Counted from the first letter of the stretch, positions 49,285 to 60,312 are shown. The stretch is DNA of 64,000 nt from RI-231 sp041394905 (GCA_041394905.1 JAWKHJ010000006.1:186001-250000); one strand, 5' to 3'. Numbers and translations are program-made. Notes: generated from the sequence alone by a model not told the origin.

Positions 49285-50274
49285 TCAAGCGCGCCGATTC
49301 GCGGATGCCAGCACGTCCGGATTGACGACGTTGATGGGCGCACCAGCGCAGAACGCTGTGATCTGGTCGAAGATCTCGGCGAACTGGATCTCGTACTCGT
49401 CTCGCGTGACATACCCGATATGCGGCGTGCACACGACGTTTTCCATTGCCAGCAGCGGATTCTCGACGTTGCGTACCGGCTCTTCTTCGTAAACGTCAAC
49501 CGCAGCGCCTCCTGGCCGGCCCGCCATCAATGCACGAACCAGGGCGCCCGGTTCAATCAACCCCGCTCGGCTGGTGTTCACCAGGAGCGCGGTTGGTTTC
49601 ATGCGCGCGAGATCCTGACCCGTGACGATGCTGCGTGTGGCGTCAACCAAGCGCATGTGCAGGGACAGGACGTCGCTCGTCTCGAAGAAGTCGTTCTTAC
49701 TGGGGGCTGTTTTATACCCGTCCCTCCGGGCGTTTTCGAGTGAGCTCTCTCGCGCCCAGACTTGCACGTTCATGCCGAAAGCCCGACCGTAGCCGGCGAC
49801 AACGCTTCCGATACGGCCATAGCCGTAGATCCCGAGAGTCTTCCCGCGCAGCGTGTCTCCGACGCCGATCTGCCATTCCCCGGCCCGGAGCGCCGCCATT
49901 TGCTGCGGGATCTGTCGGGCCGCCGCAAGGATCAGTCCCCAGGTAAGCTCGGCCGTCGCATAGGACGGCGTGCCGGGGTGCAGGCTCGACGACACCACGA
50001 TGCCCAGCCTGGTACAGGCGGCGACATCAACGTGGGGGTAGACGCTTCGCTGGCTGATGAGTTTCAACTTACCGAGCCGTTGGAGCAGTGGGGCCTGGAT
50101 CTTCGTCCGTTCCCGTATGAGAACCAACGCTTCGGTGTTCTTCAGACGGTCAGCCAGTTGATCGAGATCCTGGGTGTGGTCATTCCAGACTTCGACGTCG
50201 TGGTCTTTCAGCTTCTCGAAGCAGGAAAGCGTGCGGAGAGTGTCGTGGTAGTCATCCAGGATGGAGATCTTCAT
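49285..50274 (-). CDS. D-2-hydroxyacid dehydrogenase
   Basis: Second NAD-dependent 2-hydroxyacid dehydrogenase in the window, 329 residues, uninterrupted. Substrate domain: SILDDYHDTLRTLSCFEKLK and LKLISQRSVYPHVDVAACTR. Rossmann loop GIYGYGRIGSVVAGYGRAFG; catalytic Arg in LVNTSRAGLIEPG, Glu in VYEEEPVRN, His in TPHIGYVTRDEYE. The layout resembles D-3-phosphoglycerate dehydrogenase-like proteins of the common 'D-2-hydroxyacid dehydrogenase family' found beside aromatic or aldonic acid genes. Preceded by a small gene with an 8-base gap. Confidence 0.93.
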   Translation of the reverse strand: MKISILDDYHDTLRTLSCFEKLKDHDVEVWNDHTQDLDQLADRLKNTEALVLIRERTKIQAPLLQRLGKLKLISQRSVYPHVDVAACTRLGIVVSSSLHPGTPSYATAELTWGLILAAARQIPQQMAALRAGEWQIGVGDTLRGKTLGIYGYGRIGSVVAGYGRAFGMNVQVWARESSLENARRDGYKTAPSKNDFFETSDVLSLHMRLVDATRSIVTGQDLARMKPTALLVNTSRAGLIEPGALVRALMAGRPGGAAVDVYEEEPVRNVENPLLAMENVVCTPHIGYVTRDEYEIQFAEIFDQITAFCAGAPINVVNPDVLASANRRA

Positions 50275-50282
50275 AGCGGTCG

Positions 50283-50516
50283 CTAAGACGCTGGTCTGCG
50301 CTCCGCGAGCATCGAGACGCCGGAAGGGGTAGCGCGCGCGATCCGGCGGCCGTTCACGTGAACCGTTTCAATCAGCCCGCGATCCGTGGCGTCTTCCCAA
50401 ACCGGAAGTCTCGGACACGACGTACGCCAAGCGTCCATCACTTCTTCGTAGGTCGTCTCCCGAAGGCCCACATACTCGATGAGATCGAGGATCAGCGTCT
50501 CCAGAAGGTCCGGCAT
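50283..50516 (-). CDS. Small protein of unknown function
   Basis: 77 residues from ATG 50516: MPDLLETLILDLIEYVGLRE, TTYEEVMDAWRTSCPRLPVW, EDATDRGLIETVHVNGRRIA, then RATPSGVSMLAERRPAS. The helix-turn-beta pattern ending in a hairpin with a Gly-Arg-Arg tip looks like a small winged-helix, a form often seen next to oxidoreductases in rhizobia and acidobacteria. Same strand as the dehydrogenase and only 8 bases upstream of it. Confidence 0.65.
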   Translation of the reverse strand: MPDLLETLILDLIEYVGLRETTYEEVMDAWRTSCPRLPVWEDATDRGLIETVHVNGRRIARATPSGVSMLAERRPAS

Positions 50517-50713
50517 ACAGAGCTCTCGGCCGCCGCGGTGACCTCAGTATATTCGGCGCCGCTAAGCGATTTCTTAGAGGTGACGGCGGCTCTAATGCGG
50601 AATCTGTCGGTAGCGCATGCTTCAGGCCGCCGGCCAAGCCCACGACGAGTTCCAGGGGGAAGAAGGAGTTTGGAACCCGCCGCCTGCCTATGCCGGCGGC
50701 TGAACTCGTTGCG

Positions 50714-51182
50714 CTATGCGGGCGTGAACGTCATCGCCACGCCGTTCATGCAATAGCGCTTTCCGGTCGGGCGGGGGCCGTCATCGAAAACGTGGCCCAG
50801 GTGTCCGCCACAGCGGCGGCAGTGCACTTCCGTTCGAGTCATGAACCAAGAGCGATCCATGGTCGTTCCGACAGCGTTGTCGAGCGGCGCCCAAAAGCTC
50901 GGCCAGCCGGTGCCGCTGTCAAACTTTGTCTCGGACGAAAACAGCGGCAGATCGCAGCCGGCGCAGTGAAAGACGCCTTTGCGCTTTTCGTGGTTGAGCG
51001 GGCTCGAGCCGGCGCGCTCGGTGCCATGTTGCGCAGGACGTAAAACTGCTCAGGCGTGAGCAGCTTCTTCCACTCGTCTTCGGTGTGGGTGATTTCAAGG
51101 TCATGGCGTTCTCCGCGGAAAGGCCGGAGCCGAACAGGAGCGCCGCGGTTGTAATGGCAAATTGTCGTCGGGTGGATGTCAT
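50714..51182 (-). CDS. msrB: Tat-exported methionine-R-sulfoxide reductase B (frameshifted)
   Basis: Repairs methionine-R-sulfoxide in extracytoplasmic proteins. Leader STRRQFAITTAALLFGSGLS. Then in successive frames HDLEITHTEDEWKKLLTPEQ, GTERAGSSPLNHEKRKGVFH, CAGCDLPLFSSETKFDSGTG, TMDRSWFMTRTEVHCRRCGG, HLGHVFDDGPRPTGKRYCMN. Zinc CxxC pairs are CAGC and CRRC; the catalytic Cys is in RYCMN. Frame changes are near 51095 and at 51024-51025 (CC for CCC on the plus strand, i.e. GG for GGG), which when corrected restores RNMGTERAGSSPL. About 156 residues. Confidence 0.9.
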
Positions 51183-51299
51183 GCGTATCGCTTTCGCCTC
51201 CACCCTTAAGCTTCGGGATAGGGTCCGCCTGAGTTACGCTCGCGTGTTCGGCCGCAGGGCGGTTGCGCGCCGAAAAACCGCTGGTATGCTTGGGAGCAG

Positions 51300-54200
51300 G
51301 TGAGGTTCCCCCGGGCCATCGCGACTGCGGTCGTGGCACTGTTGTTGTGCCCTCTTTTGACGGTCGCCCAGACGGCGATGGGGCGCCTGGCCGGAACCGT
51401 TTTGGACCCGAGTGGAGCGGCCATTGCGGAGGCCTCGATCCAGGCGCGGCACGATGCGCTGGGCATCGAGCTGTCCGCTGAGACCAACGCCGCCGGGGCG
51501 TTTCGGCTTTCCGCCGCGCCGACGGGCACGTACACGGTCGACATCGCCGCGCCGGGCTTTCGCCCGGTGCAACTCACTGCAGTCAAAGTGGACGCCGCCG
51601 CCGAGACCACCCTCCCGCCGGTCACGCTCTCACTCGGCGACGTGCAAGAGCTGGTCGAGGTCGTCGCTGAAGCCGCCTCCATCCAAACCAAGAACGCCGA
51701 GCTGACCTCCACGGTCACCCGGGAGCAGATCGAGAGCCTGCCGTTGATCGGGCGTGATCCGCTGAGCTTCGTCAAATTGCAGGCCGGGGTGGCAAGTGGC
51801 GGCGCGTCGCCGACCACCATCAATGGTCAGCGCACCTCGTTCTCGACCATCACGCTCGACGGCGTGAACATTCAGGACAACTACATCCGTTCGAACGCGC
51901 TCGACTTTCTGCCGAGCCGCACCTTGATCGACCAGGTCTCCGAGCTGACGGTGACCACCCAGAACGGCAATGCGGCCCTGGGAGGCGGTTCCTCGGCGGT
52001 CAGTTTCGTCACGCCCAGCGGCGGCGCGGACTTCCACGGCAACGCCTATTGGCACAACCGCAACAATGCGCTGGCCGCGGCGAACTGGTATTCCAACCGC
52101 CAGGGTCTGCCCGAGCCGGATCTGAACGTGAATCAGGCCGGCGCCAGCCTCGGCGGTCCCATCCTGCGTAACAAGCTGTTCTTTTACGCCAACTACGAGG
52201 CTTTGCGTACCAAGGCGGAAACGCTGGACAACGCCACCATCCTCACCGACACCGCGCGCCAGGGGATCTTCCGCTACCGCGACCTCAGCGGAAATCTGCA
52301 ACAGGTGAACGTGTTGAACATGCAGGGTTTGGGCTTCGATCCCGAGGCTAAGCGCACGCTCGATGCAATCCCTGACGGCGCCGCGATCAACAACTTCGAC
52401 GTGGCGATAGCCGCCGCGACCAACTGCTCAACACCGCCGCTACCGCTTCCTTACGCGTAGCGACGGCGTCCGCGACGCGGTGACCTCGCGGCTGGACTGG
52501 GCCGCCAGCGGCCGTGACCTCGTCAGCTTGACCTACAAGTTCAATCGTGAGAACAACGACCGGCCCGGCCTGGGCAACGGATATCACGCCGACCCTGTGG
52601 TCAAGGACTACGGCCACAACAACTTCGTCTCGCTCGGCTGGACGGCGACGCCCACCGCGCGGCTGACTAACGAAGCGCGGCTTCGGGTTCAACCTCGCGC
52701 CCGGCGACTTTCGCACCACCGAGCAGCTTGGGACTTTCTCGTCAGCGGCTACCCGTTTACCAATCCGACCGTGCCCTTCCTGCCGCAGGGACGCAAGACC
52801 GATACCTTCAACTGGGCCGACAACGCAGCCTACAACTTAGGCCGACACGATTTCCGCTTCGGCTTCCAGGCGCAGCAAATCCGCGTCGACAGCTTCGACC
52901 AGGGCGGAACCCTGCCGACGCTCTCGCTCATGACCGACGTCCAAAGCCAGTACCTGCTCTCGACGGCCTTCTTCCCCGGCGGCATCGCGACGAACGACCT
53001 GTTCGACGCACAGGACCTGCTGGCGGGCCTCGCCGGCATCGTCGGGCAGGTGCGGCAGACCTACAACCTGCGCGACCAAGCGTCGGGATTCGTGGCCGGC
53101 GAGCCTCTGCGGCAGCGCTACCGCTACGACTCCTGGGGCCTGTATCTGCAAGACAACTGGGATGTTACGCGCCGTGTAAACCTGAATCTCGGCCTCCGCT
53201 GGGACTATTACGGCCGCATCGACGAGGCAGACGGGCTGATGGTCGCCCCCATCGACCAAGGATTGGGCGTCATCCCGACACTGCTGTCCGACGCCCAGCT
53301 CGACTTCGTCGGCAGACGCGCTGGCCGACCGCTCTGGAAGCCCGACCGCAACAACTTTGCTCCCAACATCGGGCTCGCTTGGGACGTCTTCGGCGACGGT
53401 TCGACCGCCCTGCGCGCGGGCTACTCGGTCAGCTACGTCACCGACGAGCACCTGCAGGCGGTCAACAACGCCGTCAGCGCCAGCGCGCCGGGCGGCCCGC
53501 TGCTGCAGAATCTCGACCGCTTCTTGAGCCAGGGCCCGCCGACGCTTCCCGCCGGCCAGCTCGACGTTCCCCGCCATGTCAGCCAGAACCAAGCTCGATC
53601 CCACCGCGGCGCTGTTCTCTGTCGATCCAGGGCTGCGCACGCCCTACGTCCAGCAGTGGAATTTCGGCCTGCAACGGCGTCTGCCGCACAACACCGTGAT
53701 CGAAGCCCGCTACGTCGGCAACAAGGGCACGAAGCTGCTGCGTGCGTTCGACTTCAACCAGGTCCTGCTGCGCGAGAATGGCTTCCTCGACGATTTTTTG
53801 AGGGCCCGCTCGAACGGGCAGCTTGCCCTCGAACGCTTCGGGCGTTTCGAGCCGGAGTTCAACGGCGCGGTGGTGGGCAGCCAACCGCTCACGTTCTTTC
53901 CGCAGCTCGAGTTTGGCGGCGCGCTGGACTCCTCCACCGTGCAGGAGCTCATCCGCACCGGCCAGCCCGGCTCGCTCGCCGAGCTTTACATCCGAAATGG
54001 CTACACAGAGGGCCGGGCGGTGAGCTTTCGCCGCAACCAAAACGCCCTCGTCGGCGACTTGGTGACCAACTATTCGAGCTCCAGTTACCATGCGCTGCAA
54101 CTCGAAGCCCGCCGGCGGGCGGCGAGGGGGATCATCTGGCAGGCCAACTACTCCCTCTCGAAGGTGCTCACCGACTCGAGTGGCACACAGGTGCGCTTTG

Positions 54201-54850
54201 ACCCTTTCCTCGACAATGCCCAGCCGCGCCTAGAGCGGGCGAGGGCAACGTTTGACCTGCGTCATGTATTCAACGCGAATCTCGTTTGGGATTTGCCTCT
54301 GGGCAGTGGGAAATTGCGCGATGGGTGGACGGTGGGGTCGATCTGGAATTGGCAGTCTGGCGCGCCGTTGTCCGTGATTTCGGAGCGGGGAACCATCAAT
54401 CGCCCTAGTCGATCGACGCAAAATACGGCCTCGACCTCGCTTACGAAACCCCAGCTTGGGGACGTGCTGCGCTTCCGAATGAGCGATGACGGGCCGTACT
54501 ATGTGGCGGCGTCAGCGATCAACCCGCGCGACGGAACCGGCGTCGCTTCGGACTTCCTCGAACCCTTCACCGGGCAAGTCTTCACTCATCCCGGGGCGGG
54601 CGAGGTCGGTACGCTGCAGCGCCGCATGTTCGACGGACCGTCCGCTTTCGGCTTTGATTTCTCGCTCATGAAGCGCACCGCTTTGAGTGAAACGCACACT
54701 CTCACCTTCGGCGCGCGCGTCGAGAATGTGCTCAACCACCCGACGTTCTTCGCAGGCGACCAATTTCTGGACGACGAGCAATTTGGGCGGATTACGTCCA
54801 CCCTCACATCGCCCCGCCGTGTCGAGTTGTTTGTTCGCTGGGCCTTTTAG
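51300..54850 (+). CDS. Oar-like TonB-dependent receptor with N-terminal CarboxypepD_reg domain (frameshifted)
   Basis: Outer-membrane beta-barrel of about 1,183 residues, taking up oligosaccharides or peptides. GTG 51300 starts the leader AIATAVVALLLCPLLTVAQ. N-terminal regulatory domain: GRLAGTVLDPSGAAIAEASI and GAFRLSAAPTGTYTVDIAAP. Plug: TREQIESLPLIGRDPLSFVK, TINGQRTSFSTITLDGVNIQ and QVSELTVTTQNGNAALGGGS. Barrel: YEALRTKAETLDNATILTDT, GYRFLTRSDGVRDAVTSR (only after a GG undercall), LYLQDNWDVTRRVNLNLGLR, and a terminal RVELFVRWAF ending in the OM-sorting Phe. Frame changes near 52420, 52700 and 53570. No TonB, ExbB or ExbD gene is in the window. Confidence 0.9.
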
Positions 54851-54896
54851 CGCGTCGCTCCGTCGACGGTGACGCCAGGGCATCCCGGAGGCGCAC

Positions 54897-54931
54897 AAAA
54901 AAGGGGGCTCCGAGCGCGACTTCGAAGCCCC
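54897..54931 (-). terminator. Terminator for the minus-strand GGDEF gene
   Basis: Ten-base stem with one mismatch (plus-strand GGGGCTCCGA 54904-54913 against TCGAAGCCCC 54922-54931), loop of eight. On the minus strand it is followed by TTTTTT (54897-54902 as A's on plus), so it is a classical intrinsic terminator for transcripts coming from the right; on the plus strand it may also stop receptor mRNA. Confidence 0.75.
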
Positions 54932-55086
54932 ATGGTTCGTTCGAGCGTTAATGCTCTTTCGTTTGAAATGTTTTTCTTTTTTGGGCGTCGAAATTGACGA
55001 CCCAAAGCGAGTGTAGGGCGCCTCGGGAAATACTGCAAGAAAGATTTGTCGAATTTACAGCTTCGTAGGGAAAACACGTAAGACTA

Positions 55087-57158
55087 CTAGGGCGTCCGTT
55101 CGGTCTCTTCCACTGCGGCTCTGAGCGAGTGCTCGATCTCGCGCGCGGGTCGCGCCGGACCGAAAAGCAGCCCCTGCGCAAGGGTGCAGTCGAGCTTCTG
55201 CAGCAGACGCCTGTGCTGCGGCGCTCGCACTCCGGCTGCGATGACGTCGATGTCGAGCTCTCGGCAGATCCTGATCATCGCTTGGAGAAGCGCGGCCTCG
55301 GCGCGGCTCGGCACGGCCCGCTCGATGTAGGCAGGCGCAATCCGTGCGACGTCGATGGAATTACGGCACAGCTCGGAAAGTGACGCCCCGGCGGCGCCGA
55401 AGTCGCTTAAGCCGACCCGAAAACCGCGGCCGCGCAATTGGCTGAGTGTGTCGGAAATCGCCTGGTTCGACGCCGTCCCTTCGGATGTCGCCAGAATCAC
55501 GCGCTGCGGGTTTGCCGCCGTCTCACGCACCGTCACATCGAGTTGCTCGGAGGAAGTCGGTCTGATGAAGAAGTTGCGGGGCGAGCGGCAGCGGCAGAAG
55601 CAGGGCCGTCGCGCTCGAGCCGCCGGCTGCCAGCAGAGCCTGGCGGAGCGCCGTCCAGCCGAGTCGGACGGAAAGATCTGAGTTGTTGGCCACCTGTGCG
55701 TAGTCTTCCGGCGGCCACACGCCCGTCGGGGCTTCCCAAGCGAGCACCGCCTCGAAGCCCGCGATGGCGCCGTCGCGGAGCCGCACGATGGGCTGGTAGC
55801 GCATGTGCAACTGCTCGGATTCGAGCCCGGCGCGCAGGTCGTTCTCAGTTTGTACATCCTGTATCAGGCGCGCGTGCATGGCGTCCTCGAAGAGCTGTTG
55901 CGACCCGCGCGAGTTTGCCTTTGCGCAATACATTGCCGTGTCCGCATCCCGCAGCACGTCCTTTGGCGTTCCCCCCGTGCCCGCGATTTTGATGCCGACG
56001 CTGGCCGAGAGAGCGAACTTGCGCCCGCCGGCGTCGATTGGCCGGTTGAGCTCGGTGCGCAGGCGTGAGGCGAGATCGAGCGCTTCCTCGGGCGTGGAGA
56101 GCCGCTCGGCCAGCACCGCGAACTCGTCCCCGCCGAGCCGCGCCACGACGTCGCGTGACCGCACGGCGCGCAACACGCGGGAGGCGGTCTCTCGGAGCAC
56201 TGCGTCGCCTGCCATGTGACCGAGTGTGTCATTGATCACCTTGAACCGGTCCAAGTCTAGAAACAGCACCGCGAAGCGGCCTTCGGGGCCTACGTTGCGA
56301 AACGCCCGCTCGAGCGCGTCCGTGAACGCGGTCCGATTCCGGATCCTGTCAGCGCATCGTGGTTGGCGGAATGCCGCAGCCGCTGCTCGAGGTGTTTGGT
56401 TTCGGTGACGTCTACTGTGACGCCCCGTAGGCGCACCGCGCCGTCGCCGTCTCGAATCACGTTTACCAAGTCGCGTACCCAGACCGTTTTGCCGTCGGCC
56501 GACAGCATGCGGTACTCGAGCTGATAGCCTTCCCCACGGTGCGCCGCATCGTCCACCTTGCGCGCCACGGTTGCGCGGTCCTCCGGGTGGACGCGCTCGG
56601 ACCACAGGTTGGGCTGCTGCATCCAGATCTGCGGAGCAAAACCAAGAATCGGCCCTGCGCTGCGGCTCACGAACAGGAATTGGAATGGGTTGACGGTCGC
56701 CTCCCACACGGCCGTCGACCGTATTGACCAAATCGACGAATCGGCGGTGCGCCTGGCGGCGTTCGCTGACGGCGCGCTTCAAGCGGTCGATGTCGGTGGC
56801 GCGCCGAACGCGTTCCATCCGCAGGCCCCACACCAGGCCCAGCGCCCCGATGGCCCAAAGCGCTCCGGCCAGCCGTTCGGGTAGTCTGGGGCCGAGCGCG
56901 GAGACGTCGGTCAATTCGCTGAGCAGACTCAGCAGCCGCGTGAACAAGATGATGCGCCAACCGATCTCGAGCGGCCGAGAGCCCATTCGCCGGAAATAGA
57001 CAAGGGCGGCCCTCAGCCGCGAACGCCAAGGCTTCAAACGCGACCGCGATCCAGCTCACCTCGGGCGCGGAAGGGCGCAGCAGCAGCCATGCCGCCGTCA
57101 CCAGCGGCAGCTCGACCGGTATGGCGTGGCGTAGGTTGGCCGGCAGCCCCAGGCGCAT
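55087..57158 (-). CDS. Membrane PAS-GGDEF protein with degenerate EAL domain (frameshifted)
   Basis: About 690 residues. N-terminal hydrophobic helices (IPVELPLVTAAWLLLRPSAP, AGALWAIGALGLVWGLRMER), a PAS domain (LWSERVHPEDRATVARKVDD, LEYRMLSADGKTVWVRDLVN), a diguanylate cyclase domain (FLDLDRFKVINDTLGHMAGD, GGDEF at 56120-56134) and an EAL-like domain. The GGDEF site is intact. In the EAL domain, EAL is EAV (55746-55754), the DDFGTG loop reads SDFGAAGAS near 55400, and the later EGVE is AGVRAP, so metal ligands and the general base appear lost. Prediction: an active cyclase whose EAL domain only binds c-di-GMP or partners. Frame changes lie near 57030, 56700, 56340 and 55600; breaks restore family sequence on the other side. 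Confidence 0.82.
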
Positions 57159-57356
57159 GCGAATGCGGCGTGAGGCTGTGGCCTGAACCTGGTTGAAAAC
57201 CGCGAAATCGTCCGCGGCCGCCGGCTTTGCGGCCTTCGTCCTGGACTGGTTCGAGGGACGCGTAGGAATCCAATCGGCGGAGCCGCCCCCGAGGATTAGC
57301 TTTAGCGTTCCTTGTTACCATGGGCGGTTCCAACGTTGGACTTGCAAGGACGCCTT

Positions 57357-58142
57357 ATGGACTATTCCACGATGTTCTCCCTGGCCGGAAAAAGGCGCTC
57401 GTCGCCGGCGCGAGCCGCGGAATCGGGCTCGCGATCGCACAAGCTGCGGCGACCCAAGGCGCGGACACGGTATTGGCTGCCCGCTCCGTGGACAAGCTCA
57501 CCGCTGAAGCCGAGGCCCTCAAACACAAGGGCTATCTCGCTTCCACGGCTTCGCTCGACATGGCCGACCACGCCTCGATTGACGCCTGCGCCGAGGCTCC
57601 ACGGCGATTGCGACATCCTGATCAACGTCGCCGGTACGAACATCCGCAAGCGTTTCCAGGACTACAGCGCCGAAGAGTACGACCACATCATGCAGACGAA
57701 TCTGCACGGCCTGGTGCGCCTGACGCAGAAGGTGGGCGCACGGATGATCGAGCGCGGCAAGGGTGGCAAGATCGTCCATATCGGCAGCTTGATGTCGCTG
57801 TTGGGTCTGCCTTACCTCTCCGTCTATGCCATGACCAAGAGCGCGTTGGCTGGTCTAACCCGCGTGTTGGCGGCGGAATGGGCCGAGCATGACATCCAAG
57901 TCAACTGCATCGCGCCGGGCTTCATCCTCACCGACTTGAACCGCGCGATGTGGCAACCGGACGAGATGAAGCAGTGGCTCAAGGGCGCGCAGCCCAACCC
58001 GCGCCTGGGTGCGCCGGCCGACATCGCCGGGCTGGCAGTGTTTCTCTCGAGCCCGGCCGCGGACTACATCACCGGCCAGGTGATCGCCTCCGACGGCGGC
58101 TACACCACCACTGCCAAATGGCCTTTTGGGCCCGCCAGCTAG
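57357..58142 (+). CDS. Short-chain dehydrogenase/reductase (frameshifted)
   Basis: Classical NAD(P)-dependent SDR of about 261 residues. ATG 57357 follows AAGGA. The cofactor loop GASRGIGLAIAQAAATQGAD is in the second frame; a break near 57393 and another near 57600 lead into and out of it. Further motifs: LINVAGTNIRKRF (NNAG-like), HIGSLMSLLGLPYLSVYAMT with catalytic Ser and the Y-x-x-x-K of YAMTK, and NCIAPGFILTDLN. C-terminal DYITGQVIASDGGYT is standard. Related to 3-oxoacyl-ACP or gluconate 5-dehydrogenase-like reductases; GTNIRKRF recalls the gluconate dehydrogenase group. Confidence 0.9.
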   Translation: MDYSTMFSLAGKRRSSPARAAESGSRSHKLRRPKARTRYWLPAPWTSSPLKPRPSNTRAISLPRLRSTWPTTPRLTPAPRLHGDCDILINVAGTNIRKRFQDYSAEEYDHIMQTNLHGLVRLTQKVGARMIERGKGGKIVHIGSLMSLLGLPYLSVYAMTKSALAGLTRVLAAEWAEHDIQVNCIAPGFILTDLNRAMWQPDEMKQWLKGAQPNPRLGAPADIAGLAVFLSSPAADYITGQVIASDGGYTTTAKWPFGPAS

Positions 58143-58201
58143 TGGGGACCGAAGAAAACCGAAACGCGCCTCGCCACTCGCCGTCTTGAGGGATGGGATC
58201 G

Positions 58202-60254
58202 ATGCCTGCGCCCGCCTATGCCTTCGCCGTCTTTCTCGGCGCGTTTCTGCTGTTCCAAGTCCAGCCTCTGCTCGGGCGATACATCCTGCCTTGGTTCGGA
58301 GGCGGCCCGTCGGTATGGACGAGCTGCCTGCTGTTCTTCCAGGCCCTGCTCCTGGCCGGCTATGCCTACGCCCACGGCGTGGCGTCTAGGCTGACGCCCA
58401 AATGGCAAGGGCGGCTGCACATGGGGCTGCTCCTCGTTTCGCTGTTCGCCCTACCCATCGACCCGGACGCGGAGGTCTGGACCGGCCAGAGCTACGACAA
58501 TCCGACCGGCACGATCATGTTGCTCCTGCTGGTGACGGCTGGGTTGCCGTACGTCATCCTTTCGGCCACGTCGCCGCTACTGCAGCGCTGGTTTCATTGG
58601 CGGCACCCAGATCGTTCCGCCTACAGGCTTTATGCACTTTCAAACGCGGGCTCGCTGCTCGCCCTGCTGAGCTATCCGTTCGTGGTGGAGCCGCTGGCGC
58701 CGGTGCGCTTGCAGGCCGAGATGTGGAGCTGGGCGTACGCGGCGTTCGTGCTCGCCTGCGGGTGGTGCGCCTGGGGCGTTTCGCGGCGTGTGGCCGCCCG
58801 GCCCGAACCGGAGGCTGAAGAGGACGGGCCGCCGCCGACGGCGTCTGAGCTTGGTTGGTGGCTGGCGCTTTCGGCTTGCGGGTCGGCGCTGTTGATGGCG
58901 ACGACGAATCAAATGTCGCAGGAAGTGGCGGTCGTGCCCTTCCTGTGGGTGCTGCCCCTGTCGCTTTATTTGCTGTCGTTCATCCTGTGCTTTGAGAGCG
59001 ACCGCTGGTATCGCCGTAGGCCCTGGGCGTTCGTGCTGGCTCTCACCGTGCCGATGGCGTGCGTGATGTTAGCCACTGGCGGAGTGGCGCCGCTGGGCGT
59101 GCAGATCGCGGTGTTTTCCGCGACGCTGTTCGCCGGTTGCATGGCCTGCCACGGAGAGCTGGCCCTGGCGCGTCCGCATGGGCGGCACGCGACGATGTTC
59201 TATTTGATCCTGGCGCTGGGCGGCGCGGTCGGCGGCTTGTTCGTGGCAGTGTTGGCGCCGCGAATGTTCCCGGCCTACTGGGAGTATCCGCTGTCGCTCG
59301 CTGCAGCGTGCCTGCTGACGCTGTACCTTGGCGTGCGGCGCGGCGGCTGGTCGCTGTCTCCGGCGGGCGGTGCGTTCGCGCCTCCCCGGCGCTGCTGTTG
59401 GCGTTGTTTGCGGTGGGCTACACCTTCTCTCGGTGCAGGCGGCGGCGCCGCATTTGGCGGTGAGCCGCAATTTCTACGGCGTGTTGCAGGTGACATCCGC
59501 CGAAGACGCAAACGGCCCACTGCGGAAGCTCACGCACGGGCGGACCGAGCACGGCGCCCAGTATCTCGACGCCCGACGCCGTTTCTTGCCCACCATGTAC
59601 TTCGGCGCAGGTACGGGCAGCCAGGCTCGCTTCCAGCAGCACCCGGCGCGCAAGGCAGGCAAGCCGCTGCGCGTGGGCGTGGTTGGTCTGGGCGCGGGAA
59701 CTCTGGCCGCTTACGGGCGTTCGGGCGACGTGTTTCGCTTCTACGAGATCAACCCCGCAGTCATCGAGTTTGCGCGCACGCAATTCTCGTATCTAAGCGA
59801 CTCCCCGGCCAAGAGCGAGATCGTGCCTGGCGACGCGCGCGTTCGCATGGAGGAAGAGCTCGAGGCCGGTCACCCGGGGCGCTTCGACATTTTGGTAGTC
59901 GACGCGTTTTCTTCCGGCGCCATTCCGCTGCACTTGCTCACCGGCGAGGCGGGAGAAATCTACGCGCAGCACTTGAAGGAGAACGGCCTGTTGGTCTTCC
60001 ACATCACCAACCGCTTTCTAGACTTGACGCCCGTGCTGACGGGCATGGCGCAACGGTTGGGGATGACGGCTTTGCGCGTGGAATCCACCCCGAAACCCGA
60101 GCTCGGGGTGAGCGCCACGACCTGGATGATCCTGACGCGGAATCCGGAATTTCTCCGTGACCCCGTCGTGCTCGCGTGCGCCGAGGTCGAAAGCAGCGCC
60201 GACAGTCTGGACTGGACTGACAACTTCGCCGGCCTCTGGCAAGCGCTGCGCTAA
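58202..60254 (+). CDS. Membrane-fused spermidine synthase-like protein (frameshifted)
   Basis: About 684 residues. ATG 58202 is preferred over 58193 because GAGGGA lies 8 bases upstream. Two modules: a polytopic N-terminal part with eight or more helices (AFAVFLGAFLLFQVQPLLGR, GTIMLLLLVTAGLPYVIL, LSLYLLSFILCFES, FYLILALGGAVGGLFVAVLA) and a C-terminal Rossmann aminopropyltransferase-like domain (VGVVGLGAGTLAAYG, RFYEINPAVIEFARTQF, ILVVDAFSSGAIPLHLLT). One frame change near 59395. The catalytic Asp pair of true spermidine synthases is only partly present, and members of this fused family usually have no proven polyamine activity, so 'synthase-like' is safest. Confidence 0.85.
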
Positions 60255-60269
60255 AAGCAAAGCGCCGAA

Positions 60270-60312
60270 CCCCTGCGCGACCCTCAATACGCTCATCTGT
60301 TTCGCGCAGGGG
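60270..60312. terminator. Inverted repeat after spermidine synthase-like gene
   Basis: Perfect 11-base arms CCCCTGCGCGA (60270-60280) and TCGCGCAGGGG (60302-60312) around a 21-base loop, 15 bases past the stop. Convergent with the phosphate transporter gene. No T-run follows, so it may be a terminator, an mRNA stabiliser or a protein site. The remaining 137 bases up to the transporter stop show nothing else I can support. Confidence 0.45.
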
